Positions 44,134-59,100 of a DNA stretch of 64,000 nucleotides are shown piece after piece (the first letter of the stretch is position 1; every line of letters starts with the position of its first letter). Below the pieces are notes generated by a model that did not search any database, was not told the origin of the DNA, and worked only from the letters and a program-made list of their open reading frames with translations. Origin of the DNA: Dromaius novaehollandiae (taxonomy: Eukaryota; Chordata; Aves; Casuariiformes; Dromaiidae); NCBI RefSeq assembly GCF_036370855.1, contig NC_088102.1, positions 69,077,601-69,141,600 of the forward strand, in the 5' to 3' direction. The position numbers and the translations under genes are program-made.

Positions 44134-47100
44134 CTTATGAAAGAAACAATTCAAGCTCTATTTGAATGGACAAAGACACTTGGGATTTGCTTTCTTTTTC
44201 CCAAGACTGGGCCACTGATATTTTTTTCAGATCACATGTTGTTTACAAGAAAGAAATATTATTAAAAAAATTCACCTTCAAAGGTGGAGAATAAAATTCT
44301 AAAGTAAACCTCTCTTTCCCAGACATCTTTGTTCTCATATGACAACACATTGCTCCAATTCAGTTTGTTTAAAATTCTGCCAAGAGATACATCTTGGTGA
44401 TTCTTTCAGAAATTTCAGATAAGTGCTAAGAAATAAGTGAGGTGTGTTTATGCTGGCACCATTTACTCTACACATATAACCCAAATTAACATACCTGAGC
44501 TGACTGCACGGCCATCTTGCTCTTTCTTTTACAGAGATACCTTTGCTCTCTTTTTGCATTTAGAATGAATAATAATCTTACCAAATAACATTATTTGGAT
44601 CAGCAAAAAAATGATAATCTGTTCCATCCTATTTTCCCACCACTGAGGTCTAGCATAAGGGATCTTTTATACAGATTCCAAACTTTCTGGTCCTGATCCA
44701 GAAAAGCACATACTGACCTGCCTAATTCCACGCATGTGGAATGTCCTGCTGACTTTGCAGAGGTGTAAGTGTAGAAAGAGAAAATGCAAAAAAGGTAGCA
44801 AATCAAACTGGGGACTTACCTGCCTTCCATCTTTTTTAACATTAAGTTGCATAAGGCCAACTTTGCATTTGTAAAACAAAATATAATTCTTCATCAGATC
44901 CCAAACCCATCACTGTAACACAGCCCAGAATTCCCTACTCTAGCAGAGACATCAGACTATCTCAATAACAAAGAACTACACAGTGGGCAATTAAAGACAA
45001 AAACAATTTACCAGAGGTAGAGACTAACCTGGTGTTTTTGAGATTCTTGGACTTCAAAAACATGGATTAGCTGTCTTTAATAATACATACTTTAATGCAC
45101 TTTCTAGGGAAAATTGCAGAAGATAAAAGAATACGGTCACGGGGTCCCTTCTGATCTTGGAATACATTTAACAGCTTCCTTGTTCATGTCTTCTCTTTAT
45201 GGGCCATGGGGAAAAAGAACAGCTTTGCATTGCCCTCAGAGAGCATCTTGCAGCTTTGCAGCAAAAATGACTAAACAAGCCTCATGCTTCAGGGATACTG
45301 CACAGCCAGTCAATTCGAGAGGTGGGGAAGGAATGCTTTTACAAGCTGAGGTACAGGTTCTCTTGTCTGTGTTTTTTGTTGTTATTTCTCCACTGTTGTG
45401 AACACCAGGGACAAGCCAGATCTGGAAAAGGGACATTGCATAACAGACCAAAGCACTGACACGTCGAAAAATATCCCCGGGTGCCTGTCTGAAGGGATCG
45501 GCCAAATATAGGGTTGAAAAGGTCCTTCTACGGTGATATAAACAGGTATTTGGGATTTTAACCTTTCTGCCTTATAGGGTATGGTTTGTCCACAGAGATT
45601 ATTCAGATCTCACTCCTGCGTTTCCTCACCACTGCAGGGGCCCCAGGCACTGGTACTGCCTTAGGATCACCTCTTCCCTGGCTGCAGCAGTTTAGACTCA
45701 CCCCGGTCAAAGCAAGCACACTAGACATACTATATGGTGCTTTAGGTAAAGTTTTATAGCCTTTGAAGTACAGACAATTAGGATAACTGATCTAATGATG
45801 GCTCGTGGCCTAAAACTTTTATTGTTTTCCCTTCTGGGGCATCATATTTACTACAAGCTCCCCAGATGAAGACATATAAAATCTCAGTCATACAACACTT
45901 CTCTTCCTGCCTAAAGCTACTCCATGTTACAGGAGTAAATTCTCAACTGGCATAAGCTACAATTCCTCCACTGAAGTTTGTGTATCTAGGCAACATGCCT
46001 CTACCGACACAGGACATAGCTATCTGGTACTGAGAAGCAAGGATAAAGTAAGCCACAGACACACAGAAATTCCCTTCACATATAAACATAGTTCCTTCTG
46101 CAAACGTACTGACCAGCCTCTGCTGACGTCATTTGCTACTCAGTCCCTTAACCCGCAGGATAATAGGGAATACTTGCAATTTGCATCACTGTAGCTGTGA
46201 CCAGATAAGCCCTTAAAAAGATGGCAGCTTGTCACATTTCTTTCCAAGGACTTATTCAAGCTTGCCTATCCTGAATGACCATAACATCCCTGTATGGTCA
46301 TCATGTCCAAAGACCTCGTAAAAGATCTTCTAGGGACTCTTTATGTACTTTTTAAAGAAAACAAACACTGGATCTAAGTCTTCCTTAAGGAACAGATGCC
46401 TCCCAAAATAATATTTACCCAAGTTTATTATTAGATTTGCAAGCTGCATGCCTATGAGAGAGAAGTTAAATCAAATTAAAAAAGCAGAACCTACCATCAA
46501 TCAAGGCCAACACACCCATAAACTCAAATATGACAGTTATGACTAATGTGAAGAAGGTATATTGCTCATTTCATGACCTACTTAAAGCACTGATCAGTTT
46601 CTCAAATTTCAGGCTAATTTTGGTGCAGAATTTTCTTTTCTTTAAGCTGCCGGACACAGGGAAATAAAAGTCGTCACTTATTTTCGTACTGTTGAAACAA
46701 GTGCTTCTGATAAATGCTCTGTGTATTAAGCCAGCAAAACTGGAGACCTTACCCGATTCCTTTACCACACACTACTGATTTTTTTTTGGTCTTGTACTTC
46801 CTAATATAATGTGTTTCACCACAAAAACAGCTTTTGGTAATATATTACTTTTCACTATTCATGCTGCAACGTGAACACTCTCAAATCAATTCCAGTCTCC
46901 TTCATGGACAGCAGATTTGACTCTTTTGTAGCCAACATCGGTGCAAGTCAGGAAAGCAGTAAGGAACAGGGGATGACGAACGTGCTTTTTCTCCCACCCA
47001 GCCCAGACTACAGAACACTTGCTCTATGTTAAAGCCATGAACAAAGTTCTCCTCACTGATTCAGGGGGCACATTAGCTGCTGGAGGTGTCTAAAATTTTG

Positions 47101-50100
47101 GGCCGCAGTCAACTGATCCCGCAGGTCTTTACTCCTGCTTCCACAGAGAGTGATCTCCAGTCAGAGATGTTATTGCTGCAAAGCACATCTGCAAATATTT
47201 TAGTTTTAACTAACAAAAGACTCTTGTGTGAATCAGGCTGCAGCATCACAGAAAATCCCCCCCGTTAATTAGCACACAGAGAACTCCCTCTGCGAGCACT
47301 GCTGCTCTAAGGTTGCAAGGTGAAAGAGCAAAGGAACTTGAAGGAAGCTGCTCCGGACCAGACAATTGCATGCACCTGCATTTCTGAAAACACTTCTGAA
47401 ATATTTTGACTGGTGAGAAGAGAACTTAAGAGCTTGCAAGAGATGGGAGTGCCCCATCTGGGACCAGCTCTGTTGCATCTGGAACGTACACCTTGGAGGG
47501 GGTTAGGGCAAGGTGAGGAGTCAGATGAGCATGCAGGACCGCCGGGTGCGTGCAAGTGTGCATGTGGACATGTTTTCATTTATGTAAGTACAGGGGTCAC
47601 ATCAGCCCAAACTATGGAGACACACTGAGTGCTTCTGTAACAAAAATGGAATTAATGGGAATCTGCGTTCTTACAATAATTTACTCAGATAGTAGGAAGA
47701 AAAAATCCACTACAATTATAAACATACCCCAAAGAAAGAAACACTGACTGAGACTAAAATTGATAAGGCATGTCAGAGACCAGGACTCTCCTGTACTAGG
47801 CATGAGACAAATGTATAGAAAATGACAGCATCTATTCCAAAAATAGGGTAGAGAAATATGATTGAGAAGTTTGAAAGCTGAAAGAGGGAAAAGATGAGAC
47901 ATTGCACAAAGCTGGTGATAACTGAGAGTAAGCCACAAGCATAGCACAGGACAGCTCCAGTGATGTGCAACAACAAACAGCATCTATAAGGAACCAAAGG
48001 ACATCACAGAGGAAACCGCCCACTAACATATACAACAGACAACCCAACTGTAGCCGACAAGTGTCCTGTCCCAAGTGACATGGAATCCTGCAACTTTGCA
48101 GAAAGTGCAAAGAATTAATAGGCAAAGCAATTATATAACCTCACTTCTGCTATGGTTCACGCAGGTCAGGTTTGAAGCAAAGAGATGGAGCACTGGGTGA
48201 AAATGTGCATGTCGTTATCTTTCGCTGCAATAACCAAAGGATTACAGCCTCTGAGGCTGCCAAATCAGTGTCCTCCAGAGTAACTGCTCCACACGCAGAC
48301 CTAAGCACTCGCCTGCAGAACACACAGTGAACACCAAAGCATATTTTTGGTGTCCAGAAGTGCTGAGAAACTAAGGTGGCCACCCCATAGTTTCATTCGT
48401 TTTCCATTTTCAGAGGCAGCAAGCTTGAACCTACAAACTTGCACTTAGAAATGATTTTTATTCATGAAAATGAATAAAGAGAACTGTTTGAAAATTGGGC
48501 TCCAATTATCTCCATATACTGCTGCAGGGAACCCATCAAACAGTTCTGTTTCTGTAAGTGTCTTGGCAGTATCCTCCTCACTTGTGCACAACCGTTTAGG
48601 ATTTTTTTCCCATGAAATTTGATGCTCCCATCTTGTCATCACTCCCCCAAACTGCGGGGAGAGCACAGGGGCAGGGAACAGTTTGGCTTACAACACCTAA
48701 TAACAGTTTGAAAAATAATAACATGTTCTTCCATTAATCCAAGATACTTGTTCTTCAGGGACTGATTCACTTGAGCCAAAATTCTGCTGGATGGAGACCA
48801 GACCTCGGGAGCCAAATTCTGCTCTTGGTGTCACCACAATAAATCTTGAATAATTCCATGCAGTTCAGTCTACCTAGTAAACACTTACAACAGTATAACC
48901 CTGAGCAGAATCAAGCCCTGAACATTCAGCTTGAAAACTGTTAATTTCTCTTGGAAGTTGTTTCAGAATCATTCACCTACATTCACCAAATCCATACATA
49001 TTTGTTGAATAAATCTCCACTAGCAACACTACTAAAATAGAGATTGATGCTGATATTATTTATTTTTTAAAGGTCACTCTAAAAATGAACATGCTGGTAA
49101 ACAGAGAGATTCAGATTTCAGAAGAGTGACCAAATACTGCTTTACAACATAAAGGAGAAAATTTCATCTCTGATCTACAGAGATTAAGTTGAATTTATCA
49201 AGCCGCACTGTGATAACAGTGATCAGGTCCATATGTCAGTACACAATGGTTTTGTTGTACAGTTAAGTCTGACATCAGAAGTAAAAACTTTTCAAGTCTG
49301 AATGTTATTTAAATCAGTAACATGTTCTAATAGAAAGGTCACATAATAGTTTCATTGTACTCTCAAATAGCTGTAAAGCGCTCAAAATTGTAAAACTGAT
49401 TGTACGCATGTGTTGCTCTCACTCGACTGAATCCATGACACAGCCCCCAAGCCTGCAAGCAGCTCCAAGGCCATGGCTTTATGTCCCTGCAGCGTCCTTT
49501 TGCAGTTGAACAAACTTTTTATGAATGCAAGGACCTGACTACTGAGATTTGCTTTGCAGTATTGCAGCCTTGCTTGTTTTGTGTTTACGCTTGCAAAGTC
49601 AGCCAGCAGTATGTTGTAAAACTGCTGGTCTGGCTCTCCCTTGCCTTGCACCTCACACAACCGCATGTGCACTGTGGTTATGGCAGGTTGCTGTGAGCAT
49701 CTTGCACTATCTTGTACAGATGCAAAAGCTTGCCCAAGGTGCAAGGTAACAGGGGCCCCGTCCCACCTTGCTGTTGCCAGAGGCCTCCTTTTAGGCTGAA
49801 AGGCCATGGAAATCTAACACAATATTTTGGCCTCATTCTTCCTTCTGAACTGTGCAAGGTTTTGTTTTCCTCCATAGTAAGTGTTCCTAATCATGGCGAG
49901 AAACATAGTCAGAGACTTCAAAAACTAAGCAAGAAAGATACTTTGACAGGTAATTTTCAATTCATAAGCTTAAGAACATCAGCGGAAGCCAAGTGTGTTT
50001 TAGTCACCAAGGTTGGACGGAAAGCTTACATCTACAAAAGTTTTGTTTAATAACAGCTGTGTCTGTGAAATTCTATTTTCACTATTCCTTTCACATGCAA

Positions 50101-53100
50101 ATGAAGGATTTCCATGTGAATGAAAAGTTGTTGTTGTCAAGGGCCTTTGCAGTAAGGCATCTCTGTTGTCCAGCCTTTTTTGGGTCAACCTTCAAGTGAA
50201 TAAAACACTGCTTTCCACAAGGTCTGCAGTGCTGATACCACCAGCAGTATTTCTCCCAACAAAAGGATTTAATTTGTTTTATTTCAGACTTTTTTCCTGG
50301 CCCCCACCCTCCGCTTTTTATACGTCTCAAGTTCGGAGTAGGGACAAAGGCACAGCATAATCCTTTTTACCTGCGGTTCTCTACCTCACATTGCACTGAC
50401 AGGGAAAACGATCGCTAGGGAGGAAATACAACTCGCCCAGTGAGGCACAAGTGCTAAAACAGGGATACTGTTCACATTTTCACACTTTGCCTAGCCCCCT
50501 GTGCAGTCAGCAACTCTGCCTTCTCAGCTTCACGGTCATGCTGAGCTGAGAGCCAGCTACAACCACCCTCAGGGACTTGCTAGAGCAAACGGCAATTGTT
50601 AAGGAACCACGTGCTTTGGCCACTGCTCCTCTAAGATGGAAATCTTAAGAGGTGACAGGAGCCTCCCCAGCTATAGCAGCCAGTGACGCTCGCTATTCAA
50701 GCGGTTGGGCTGTTGTCCAGAACCGGAGCCAAGGCCCACATAGCACCTTCAGCCCGGCAGAATACTTGAGCAAGTCCACAGACGTGTCCGTGACAAACGC
50801 TGCAAGCAGAGACGCTCCACGCCGCAGCAGAAAAATCCTCATCCCACGAACACCAGCGCCAGGTCTTCCACGGGCTTCAGTGGTGCTGGTTTCCCAGAGG
50901 AACTCCCCGAGCGCTTTTCTAGGTGTAACTGTGGCTCAAAACAGAAGATGACAACAGAGCAAGAACCCAGTCCCTTCGAGTCCCATCTCGGGGCCATTCG
51001 TATCTTACTATTTATGACCCTTTCGTACATTACGGTTTCTCCTCATCATGTCACTGAACTCACTGTAGCAACCACAACATTAAGCTTGCTACACCACTTG
51101 CAAGCACTTTACTTTGCAAATCAGACTGTACCCCATTCAAAACAAAAGTGCTTGTTGATACCAAGAGGACAAGGGCATTTTTAAAGGAAATGGAGCGCTG
51201 CTGTAACTAGTCAGAACTGGGCTGAAGTTAATCCAGACACTCACTTCTGTTAAAACTAATACACACAGTGAAGTGAAAGTCCCTGAAATGTAGCTTTAAA
51301 CGTTCTCAGTTGCTGTCAAAAAACGTAGAGCGGAATAACGGGCTTGATCAAAGCTGATGTAGCCGGAGTCAGGAACAGCAATTCTCTAACACACGAATCT
51401 ATAGTGTGCGTGGGCAGGATAACGTAATTCTGGGCTAATTTCCTTTTGATCATTAAATTGCTTGTCGGTTTAGATCCTTGGTAGCGTTTTAACAGATAAT
51501 GGAGCAGTAACAATGAAATATTAGTTCCTTCAACTCAGCTCTTACATTTTAACAGGAGTAAGGGTTGCCAAAGTGTGGTTCTGCAGGCCAAAAACCGCCC
51601 GTGATTTCTTTTTTTTAAGTACTGTAGTCCAGCCCCGCCTTTGACATGGAGCTGTGCCCCAGAGACGCTGTAAAACCCAATACCCAATGCTACACCCTGC
51701 TAGGTGCATTACATATTCCACAAGAGCAACTGAATTTTCAAATAGGGTAAAGTTCAGATACATAGTAAATAAAACCGTCACTCCCACATCTCAGTTGTCC
51801 CTTGATTTAGCCCCAGAGCTGCCAACGTTTCCTATAAATTTGGCAATCCTTCATTCCGACTGTTGAAAGTTTACATATAAAAAGTAACATATACGAAACT
51901 GTGGTTACAGAATGAGTTATTTACATTAAAGGAATGAATCCCACATCATTTTAAATTTCCTGCATGGATACTGTTTTAGTCTCCCACATGTTGTGTGCCT
52001 GCTTCACAGTACGTTCCAAGTTTGAGCTTTGGCAGAATAAGATATATTACAACTTTGATTTAATATAGATCTAACTCTTTAAAATCAACACTTGAAACTT
52101 AATGCTATACAGTAAGCAAAAGGAATATTTGATAAAGGATCTAAATCAGTGGACAGCTTCACTGATGTTAAAACTATTTTGTTGCAAAAGCTACTTTTTC
52201 TGAGCATCAGAAAAATTGAATCTCTAGACTAATTGATTACACAGAGTTAAAGAATGGGGTTAGCTTTTGAGCTGCTATTTAACTTTTGTCACACCAACCG
52301 GTTTTAGAGTTTTCACTGAAAAAAAAGAGAGATACCACAGAACGGCATTCATATGAATATCTAGAGAGAAAATGCAATTTAAAGTGCCTAAAAGGCAGGT
52401 TCTCAAGAGTCTTTAAATCTAGCACTTTTCTCCTACACTAATGATTTTCTGTGACGGTCGATGGCCATTTCTTCTTTGTACCTTTTCCTCCATTTATTAT
52501 CTGTGCATACATTCAATGAGAAAACAGAAACATACACAAGCTTGCAAGGAACAGATACAGTCACAACTTCAGCGTGTGAATTTTTTTATGGCTAGAAAAT
52601 GGCAATTAATTCCCCCAAAACTTCTTTTCTCTCCTAGCTTCTAATGCGCCTGCATGTTTCTCTCAAATTTGGCATCATAGTTTTGTCTCCTGACAAAACT
52701 GTTTGACCTGAGTCAAGACTTCTTCCTTAAACCGATAGGCTCCTCCTAGCTTTGGAGGTCACCGGCGTAATCTGTTTTCTGCCCTTTGCCTACCTTGCAG
52801 TTGTCCTGGTTCATTTTTAGACTACCGACAGCCCCAGCAAAAGAGGTAAACAGTCATTGTGCAGGATGTAAGTGCAGCATCTAGCCTGCCGTGCAGACCA
52901 CAACCTAGGATAAAACCTTTCATTAGCTATGACCTACACTAAAGGTGCTCTTATCAGATGTTATCAACTTGAGTCAGCTGGCCTTAGGCTTGCAAGTGAG
53001 GGAAACCATTCCCAAGACAGACAGGCAACCCACTACCTGCCACATCATCCAAAATCTAAATTCACTCCAGGAATTTTCAGTGGCTCTCTACATTTCTCCA

Positions 53101-56100
53101 GTGAACAGAAAGGCTTCCAAATTGATGTATCTGAATTTTTCGATAAGCCAACTCAAAACACATCGCAAAAACAATCTGTCATCATTAAGTACAGATGGTT
53201 GGAAATGAATTAACTTTCTTTAACAAGAAAAAATAGATAAAGTTTCCTTTCAAACTGTTGAGATTAATGTTTCTTCTGCAGCATTACGTTAGGCTAGAAA
53301 TGCAAAAAGGAAAGAAACATCAACAAAGATGTCTACGAGTGGTATTTAATACTAATTAATGTATAAAATAGAGTGATGACTTCCCCTAATTATCATGCTT
53401 CGTGAATTTCAAGGTAAATATCAGTTAAACTAAACTATTTAATAAAACCAATGTGATTCATTCTTGACCAAAAAAACTAGTCAGAAAAAAATGCACTTTC
53501 ACCTTAAAATAATGAGAGGATCGTTGCATTTGCACATCTGAGCAAATACTCAAAATATACATAATTGGCTTATTTACACAGATGAACTTTACAGAACATC
53601 CTTTAGATAGTGGAGGCTGTATTGTTTAAATATATAAAACAACAACGTAAGACTCATACAAAAAAGCATACCATTTTTTTTAATCCTCCAGTATAATTTA
53701 GCAACCACATTTTAATGCGTTTATTCTATAAAGGAGGAAACTTATGCTAGTGATTCTTACTTTTCATATGGTCAAAATGTAACATGTGGCAACAGAAGTT
53801 ACTTTTACCAAAAGAATTAAGTAAACTCCTATGGAACAAACATTATGTTTTAGAACTGGATTTGCCTTGGGATGCTGAGAGCAACGCCTTCAGAAAAGTA
53901 AGTTTGTGCGACCTTAATTGGGGTAATTACTAAAAAAAAGATAAACTAAACAACAACAAACACAGCAAAATAAACCTCTAAATTCCTTTCTGAAGCAAGA
54001 AGAAACAGGTTTAAGAGCAGAAAGTTGACTGGTAAGATAGTGAGGCTAACGCAGTCCAAACCAGGGAATACTACAAATGCTCCGTCAAATGCAATCCTTC
54101 ATAAAACATCTAGTATTGAAAGTGGGTGGTAGGTTTTACTATCAAATCTTTTTGTTCAGGTTCTCAACTCCATGTGACAAGCGCACAGTGCAGCTTAAGG
54201 CGAAAAATGAAGAACATGCACGCATTATACCTGCTAGGGACAAGCATGGAGTGTCATGGGTAACATGCTGCCTTCTGAATCACAGACCTCTCTTCCTAAA
54301 ACACAAAGGCATTTCTTTATTTCTTTTTGCAAGGATTGACCCAACCCAAAGAGACCTCATGCAATCTGTGAAGAGCTCAGCCCAAAAGAACAAGGCTTTG
54401 CCAAACAGCAAATCAAAATAAATTTCCAGAAAAAGTGTGCATATCTCTTAGGGGAAAAATAGCAACCGGTCCGCTGTGTACAATAATGCGTCCACAGAAG
54501 ATAAGAACAACAACTAAATCAACTCCTACGCTAAGACCATTTTACCGAAATTAGATTATAAGAACCTATTGTGCACTGAAATCCTATTCATTTCTTCATT
54601 ACTCATTCACATTGCTTGGCAGTTATCAACTGATGAACACAAGCAAGTAGCTTAATATCCCCCCCTTTTTTTTGGTTAATCAGCACTTACCTTGAATATC
54701 AAATCATAATTTTCCATTGAATATAACTGTTTCCAAAGAAAATACAAGTTGCAGACAAGCCACTATCATGTAAGAGAGAGTCAAAACAACCTACAAACCC
54801 ATTACACTAGTGCTAAGATTATTTTCCTCCCTATTTCTGTAAGGACACCCTTCCTGATGGCTGCTTGGACCATGGTTGTTATGGAGCCTATGAAAGCTGT
54901 ACAGCTCCACCAGCAACAGGCTAATTACAACAGCTTCCCAGCCCAATTCTTTGGGTTTTCTCAGGTGATGATTATAGCCATTCTTTGTCATCACTGACTA
55001 AAACAAACACTTAGGTGCCAATTTTCATAAGTGACCCCTAACATTGGCAGCTGAAACATAGCAGCTGCAAACCTTAATAGCTGGGCATGTAAGTGCTTAT
55101 TTGCTGGTGGAAATCAGCTGGTTATTACTAATGTTTTTATTTATTATACAATAGGATTATCTAGAGCATGTAACTGAGATCATGATCTCATCAGGCAAAG
55201 CTTTGTATATAACACATTAAAATGACCGTGTCTGCCCCTGAAGAGTTTATAAAGTAAACAACCGAGGCAGAAACGCTCTGTATTTTCAACAGCTATGGAA
55301 GAAACACAGGGAGCAAGCAAGCAACACGACTGCGACATGGCAGGCCTGTGGCTAACCCACCAACTGAACCAAATTTTGGAAGCTCTGGGCCAGTGGCTCA
55401 GCCACAGAGCCACCGAGTCCCTCCAGGCCATGGGTAAGCTGCTGCCATTGCTATCTCCAGCTGGTTCAAAGAGTAAAACTGCACCTGTAACCCCAGGGAC
55501 TGGAATCAGGAGAGATGCTCCGCATTCATTAACAATGACTGGCACATCTTAGCTAATTACTACCTGAAAGCAATCAGTATTTGTAAGAACAAAACCGCGA
55601 TTAATATATCATTTCAGAGGTTCCCTTTGGAAATGGTAAAAGCTTTTATCTATGCATTTTCTTGATGAAGGAACACCCTCACCTCACTAAGTGCTCACTC
55701 TGAGATAAGCCACAGCAGGCTGGGCAATGCCAGCTGAAGCCGGACCCCGGAGATAACTGTACATGGAAAAGGGAAAACAAGAGGATTTCACCCACACAGA
55801 GGGGTGGAGGGTTTCATGTAAACAACCCCAGGCTCCAGCAGAGGTATTTACTGCTCAGAGATTCAACAGCGTTATGTTAACAAGGCAGTGCCTGAGGCAG
55901 CAGTAAAGAAAAGCTGAACTGTCATCTCAGATGGGTGCACAGCACAGAACCAGCAACCTGAAAAGAAAGGTCAATCAACCTTTTCTTTTTTACAAATAAA
56001 CTAAAAGTGCTGCTTCTGTTCAGATGGTGAACAGAGAAGGGGCACAATGATTATTAAATCATGGTCTTACCTCACCTTGCTGGCGTTTACTGACAGACAT

Positions 56101-59100
56101 GTTCCATGTGTTATCTATTATTTACTTCCTTTGCTCTCTCACTAGTCACATTTATTCTACAGAAAGCATTGTGGTATACCAGACAGTCCCTGATGACCTT
56201 CTGATGGTTTTCATGCTCTGTGTACGGTACCTCAGCTCGCATCACAAAACAGAAATGTGATAGTGGTGCCCTGGGAGAAGAAAACTACCTCCACGGAATA
56301 GCTCTGCCCTTCTCTCAGGGGTAAATGAGCGCAGAGTCTCTCTGCTCTGGTTAAAATGAGATGGATATGCTAGACTCTCCCCACTGACTTCCTCAGGAAC
56401 AGAAGACTTTCAGACTTGGAGCTGTAGTGATATGACTTGCCTCCTAACTGTGTTCCTTACAGAAAACTGCATGCAAGGCTTCCCGGCAGCTGGGCAAGCG
56501 AGTGAGCAGACACGTTCTACCTAGAAAGCTGCACAACACGCAGCTTTGTTCTCTTGTTATATATACATATTCCTGAAAACAGGCTCTCCACGCTTCTAAA
56601 CCTGATTCTATATATAATCTTACTATACTGTTCCCAGTAGGGAAGCTAATTATCACACCAGAAAGAACCACAGATTTGAGGAATATGGGGTGAAAAGGCC
56701 CTGTGCACCTGACAGGCAGAGAGCCTGAAACAGCTTGAAGGGAAGTTTCAACCGGGGAAGGCTACACTTTATGTAGCGTGCTGGAGACAAGAACCATGCA
56801 AAGACACTGCAAGACCACAGCCGTGTTCTGATGTCCTCTAGGCATGCTGCAAAATAAAGGAAAGCCTGAGCTCCAGAACTGGAACAGTGTATTTTTTTTT
56901 TTACAGAAAACAAGTGCAGCTTCCCTTGCTGGTGAATCAGCCCATCAGCCTCCCAGACATTTCAAGCCAAAAAGACATTCACACTATCTACTTTGGGCAC
57001 CCAACTTGGTGAAATTAAAACGAGAAAGGACGGGAGCACTAGATTTTCTTCCTAGCCAAAGGAGAGCTAGGCATCTTTGGGGAGGTCTACCCAGAATCAT
57101 TAAATGTTCAAAGCAATCAGCTTTTCCTAGGAACCTAATGCAGACTGGCTAACTGTGCTTTACTGAAGAGAATCCACTTAGCTGAAAGTAGCTATATTTC
57201 TATCCCAAAGTCATTACTTTGCATCAATAATATGAATGTCCTTAGGCAGAACAAAAAAGGACAAACTGGAAAAAATATAGCAAGGAAAGGAATTAGTGAA
57301 AATGACAGGAAGAAAAAACATTAAGGGGAATGATGCCCCTAAATATCTTCTATTCAAAACTATCCAGCAAACAGCAAATGCCTGGACATACACCACCATG
57401 AGTACTTCAGATTTTTGGTGACCAACATTACAGCTTAGTCATATACAGCACGGAGCAACTTGGTTCTGATCCAACAAAGCATTTGGATGGACGTTCAGTT
57501 TTCAGCATGTGAGCAGCTCCACTGAAGCCAGACTTCTTGTTACTTTCAGAAATCTGGGTTGGACGAGCACCAAGGAATAATACTGCTAATTTCAAATGCC
57601 CAGAGATCATGATTCAGGTCTCAAAAATATTTTTAAACATTAAAGCCCTTCCTCCTAGTTACAAAAGAATTGCTTTGGCTCTGGTTTCTCAAAGTCATGA
57701 AATCACCAGCAAAATCCTCACTCAAGTCACTTGGTTAACATTTTCAGTGGTCTTTGCACAACTAAAGAGGGCTTGAAACTTTTTGAAAAGCAAGTATCGA
57801 GATTCCTGTGTAGCCGCTCTTGTCTCCAAAAGCCGGTGCACCAGCTGGAGCTGGTGCTCCAAAAGCTGGTGAAAATCCATTCACATCCTAAGACTCATAA
57901 TGAAAGCATGAAAAGTTGTAAATCTGAGTGCACTCTGCACCTTGCTTGTTTGAACCTTGAGGACATCTGTTTCTCATCTCCCCTCTCCCACAATGACTTG
58001 ACTCGCTCAGACGGGTGAGGATAACCCACCCCTTGCTGAGTGGGAATCTTTTTGCAACAGGACAAGAACAGCGCAAGAACTGAATGCGATACAGACTGCA
58101 GCACAGAAAATTTTAAGTCTATCTGGATTAAGAAAATCTGCTTTGCTTTTACTACATTCCTCATATTAACTTTGGTCCCCGTGCTCTCTGCAGTCTCTGC
58201 TCATCTGACTTAAAAATATATGCGTAAACAAGCTAATTTCAGTTTCTTAATCACAAAGAACCACCTCTCTCTATTACAAACAGTTGCTGAAGCAGCCCTG
58301 GGAGCCGACCAGCCTTCTGCTGGGCTGCAATATGTAGAGCTGAAGTGGGGAAACAAATGCTAGTGAAACAGAAGTCTGTCTGGAAAACCATGCTTCTGCT
58401 ACAAACTCATGGGAACCAGTTCCTGACATTCCCATATCTGAGTTAAAAGGTCTTTCATAAAGATATTTATCTAACATTTTTGAACAGGTCTCTTCATTCA
58501 CCCCTGAATTGAGAATAAAAGCATTAAGATAAAAATATATAGGCTACATGCCAAAGTAGAAGTAGTAATTCATTGGCCTTGAAATATAATTCTTTTCCTG
58601 GAATCATTACCAAGACAAGGACCATGCGTCATCATAACTGACAGTCTTTAACATACACTTTTCAGAATAGGTTCCATGTTTCTTCCTCAATTCTCAGTTC
58701 ATAAATCTATAATTTCTTGGCTGGTAGCAGATGGGTGAAGGTCACCAAATGAGGACCTCATAAAATTAGCGCAACGTAGCAAATTAGCAAGAATCTGAAG
58801 TAATTCCTTTCCACACTACACTAGATTCTGCAGAGCTGTTTCCCTTTTGGAAAGCGCCAACAGAAAAATAAACCCCCCTGAACTCCCCTTCAGCTGCCAA
58901 AATGGATTATCTGCAAATACACTTGGATTTATTTTCCTCCTGGATTAAATGAAATAATTAATAATGATATCCTGCACTTACATATTGGCTTTCAAAGTCT
59001 GAAGTAGTCAAAAGTAATGCAATCTTGGGGAGGGGGGGGAAGGAGGGAAGAGAGCGTTAATTTACAACTAAATTAGCTCAGCCACACTCCTTCAGGAATT

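Noticed and set aside
44816..44870. A - strand stretch ending GGCAG|GTAAGT (VGLMQLNVKKDGRQ) near the 44.1 kb exon
   Set aside because: It is not needed by phase and not similar to any part of LRRC56; treated as a cryptic donor.
54683..54718. A 36-nt microexon-like stretch on the - strand (TTGGAAACAG acceptor, TTCAAG|GTAAGTG donor) inside the LRRC56 intron
   Set aside because: Entering it in the phase required by the preceding LRRC56 exon gives a stop codon, so it cannot be a coding cassette there.
55180..55552. Overlapping open frames of 85 (+) and 121 (-) codons
   Set aside because: No similarity to a known protein and no flanking splice sites that fit LRRC56.
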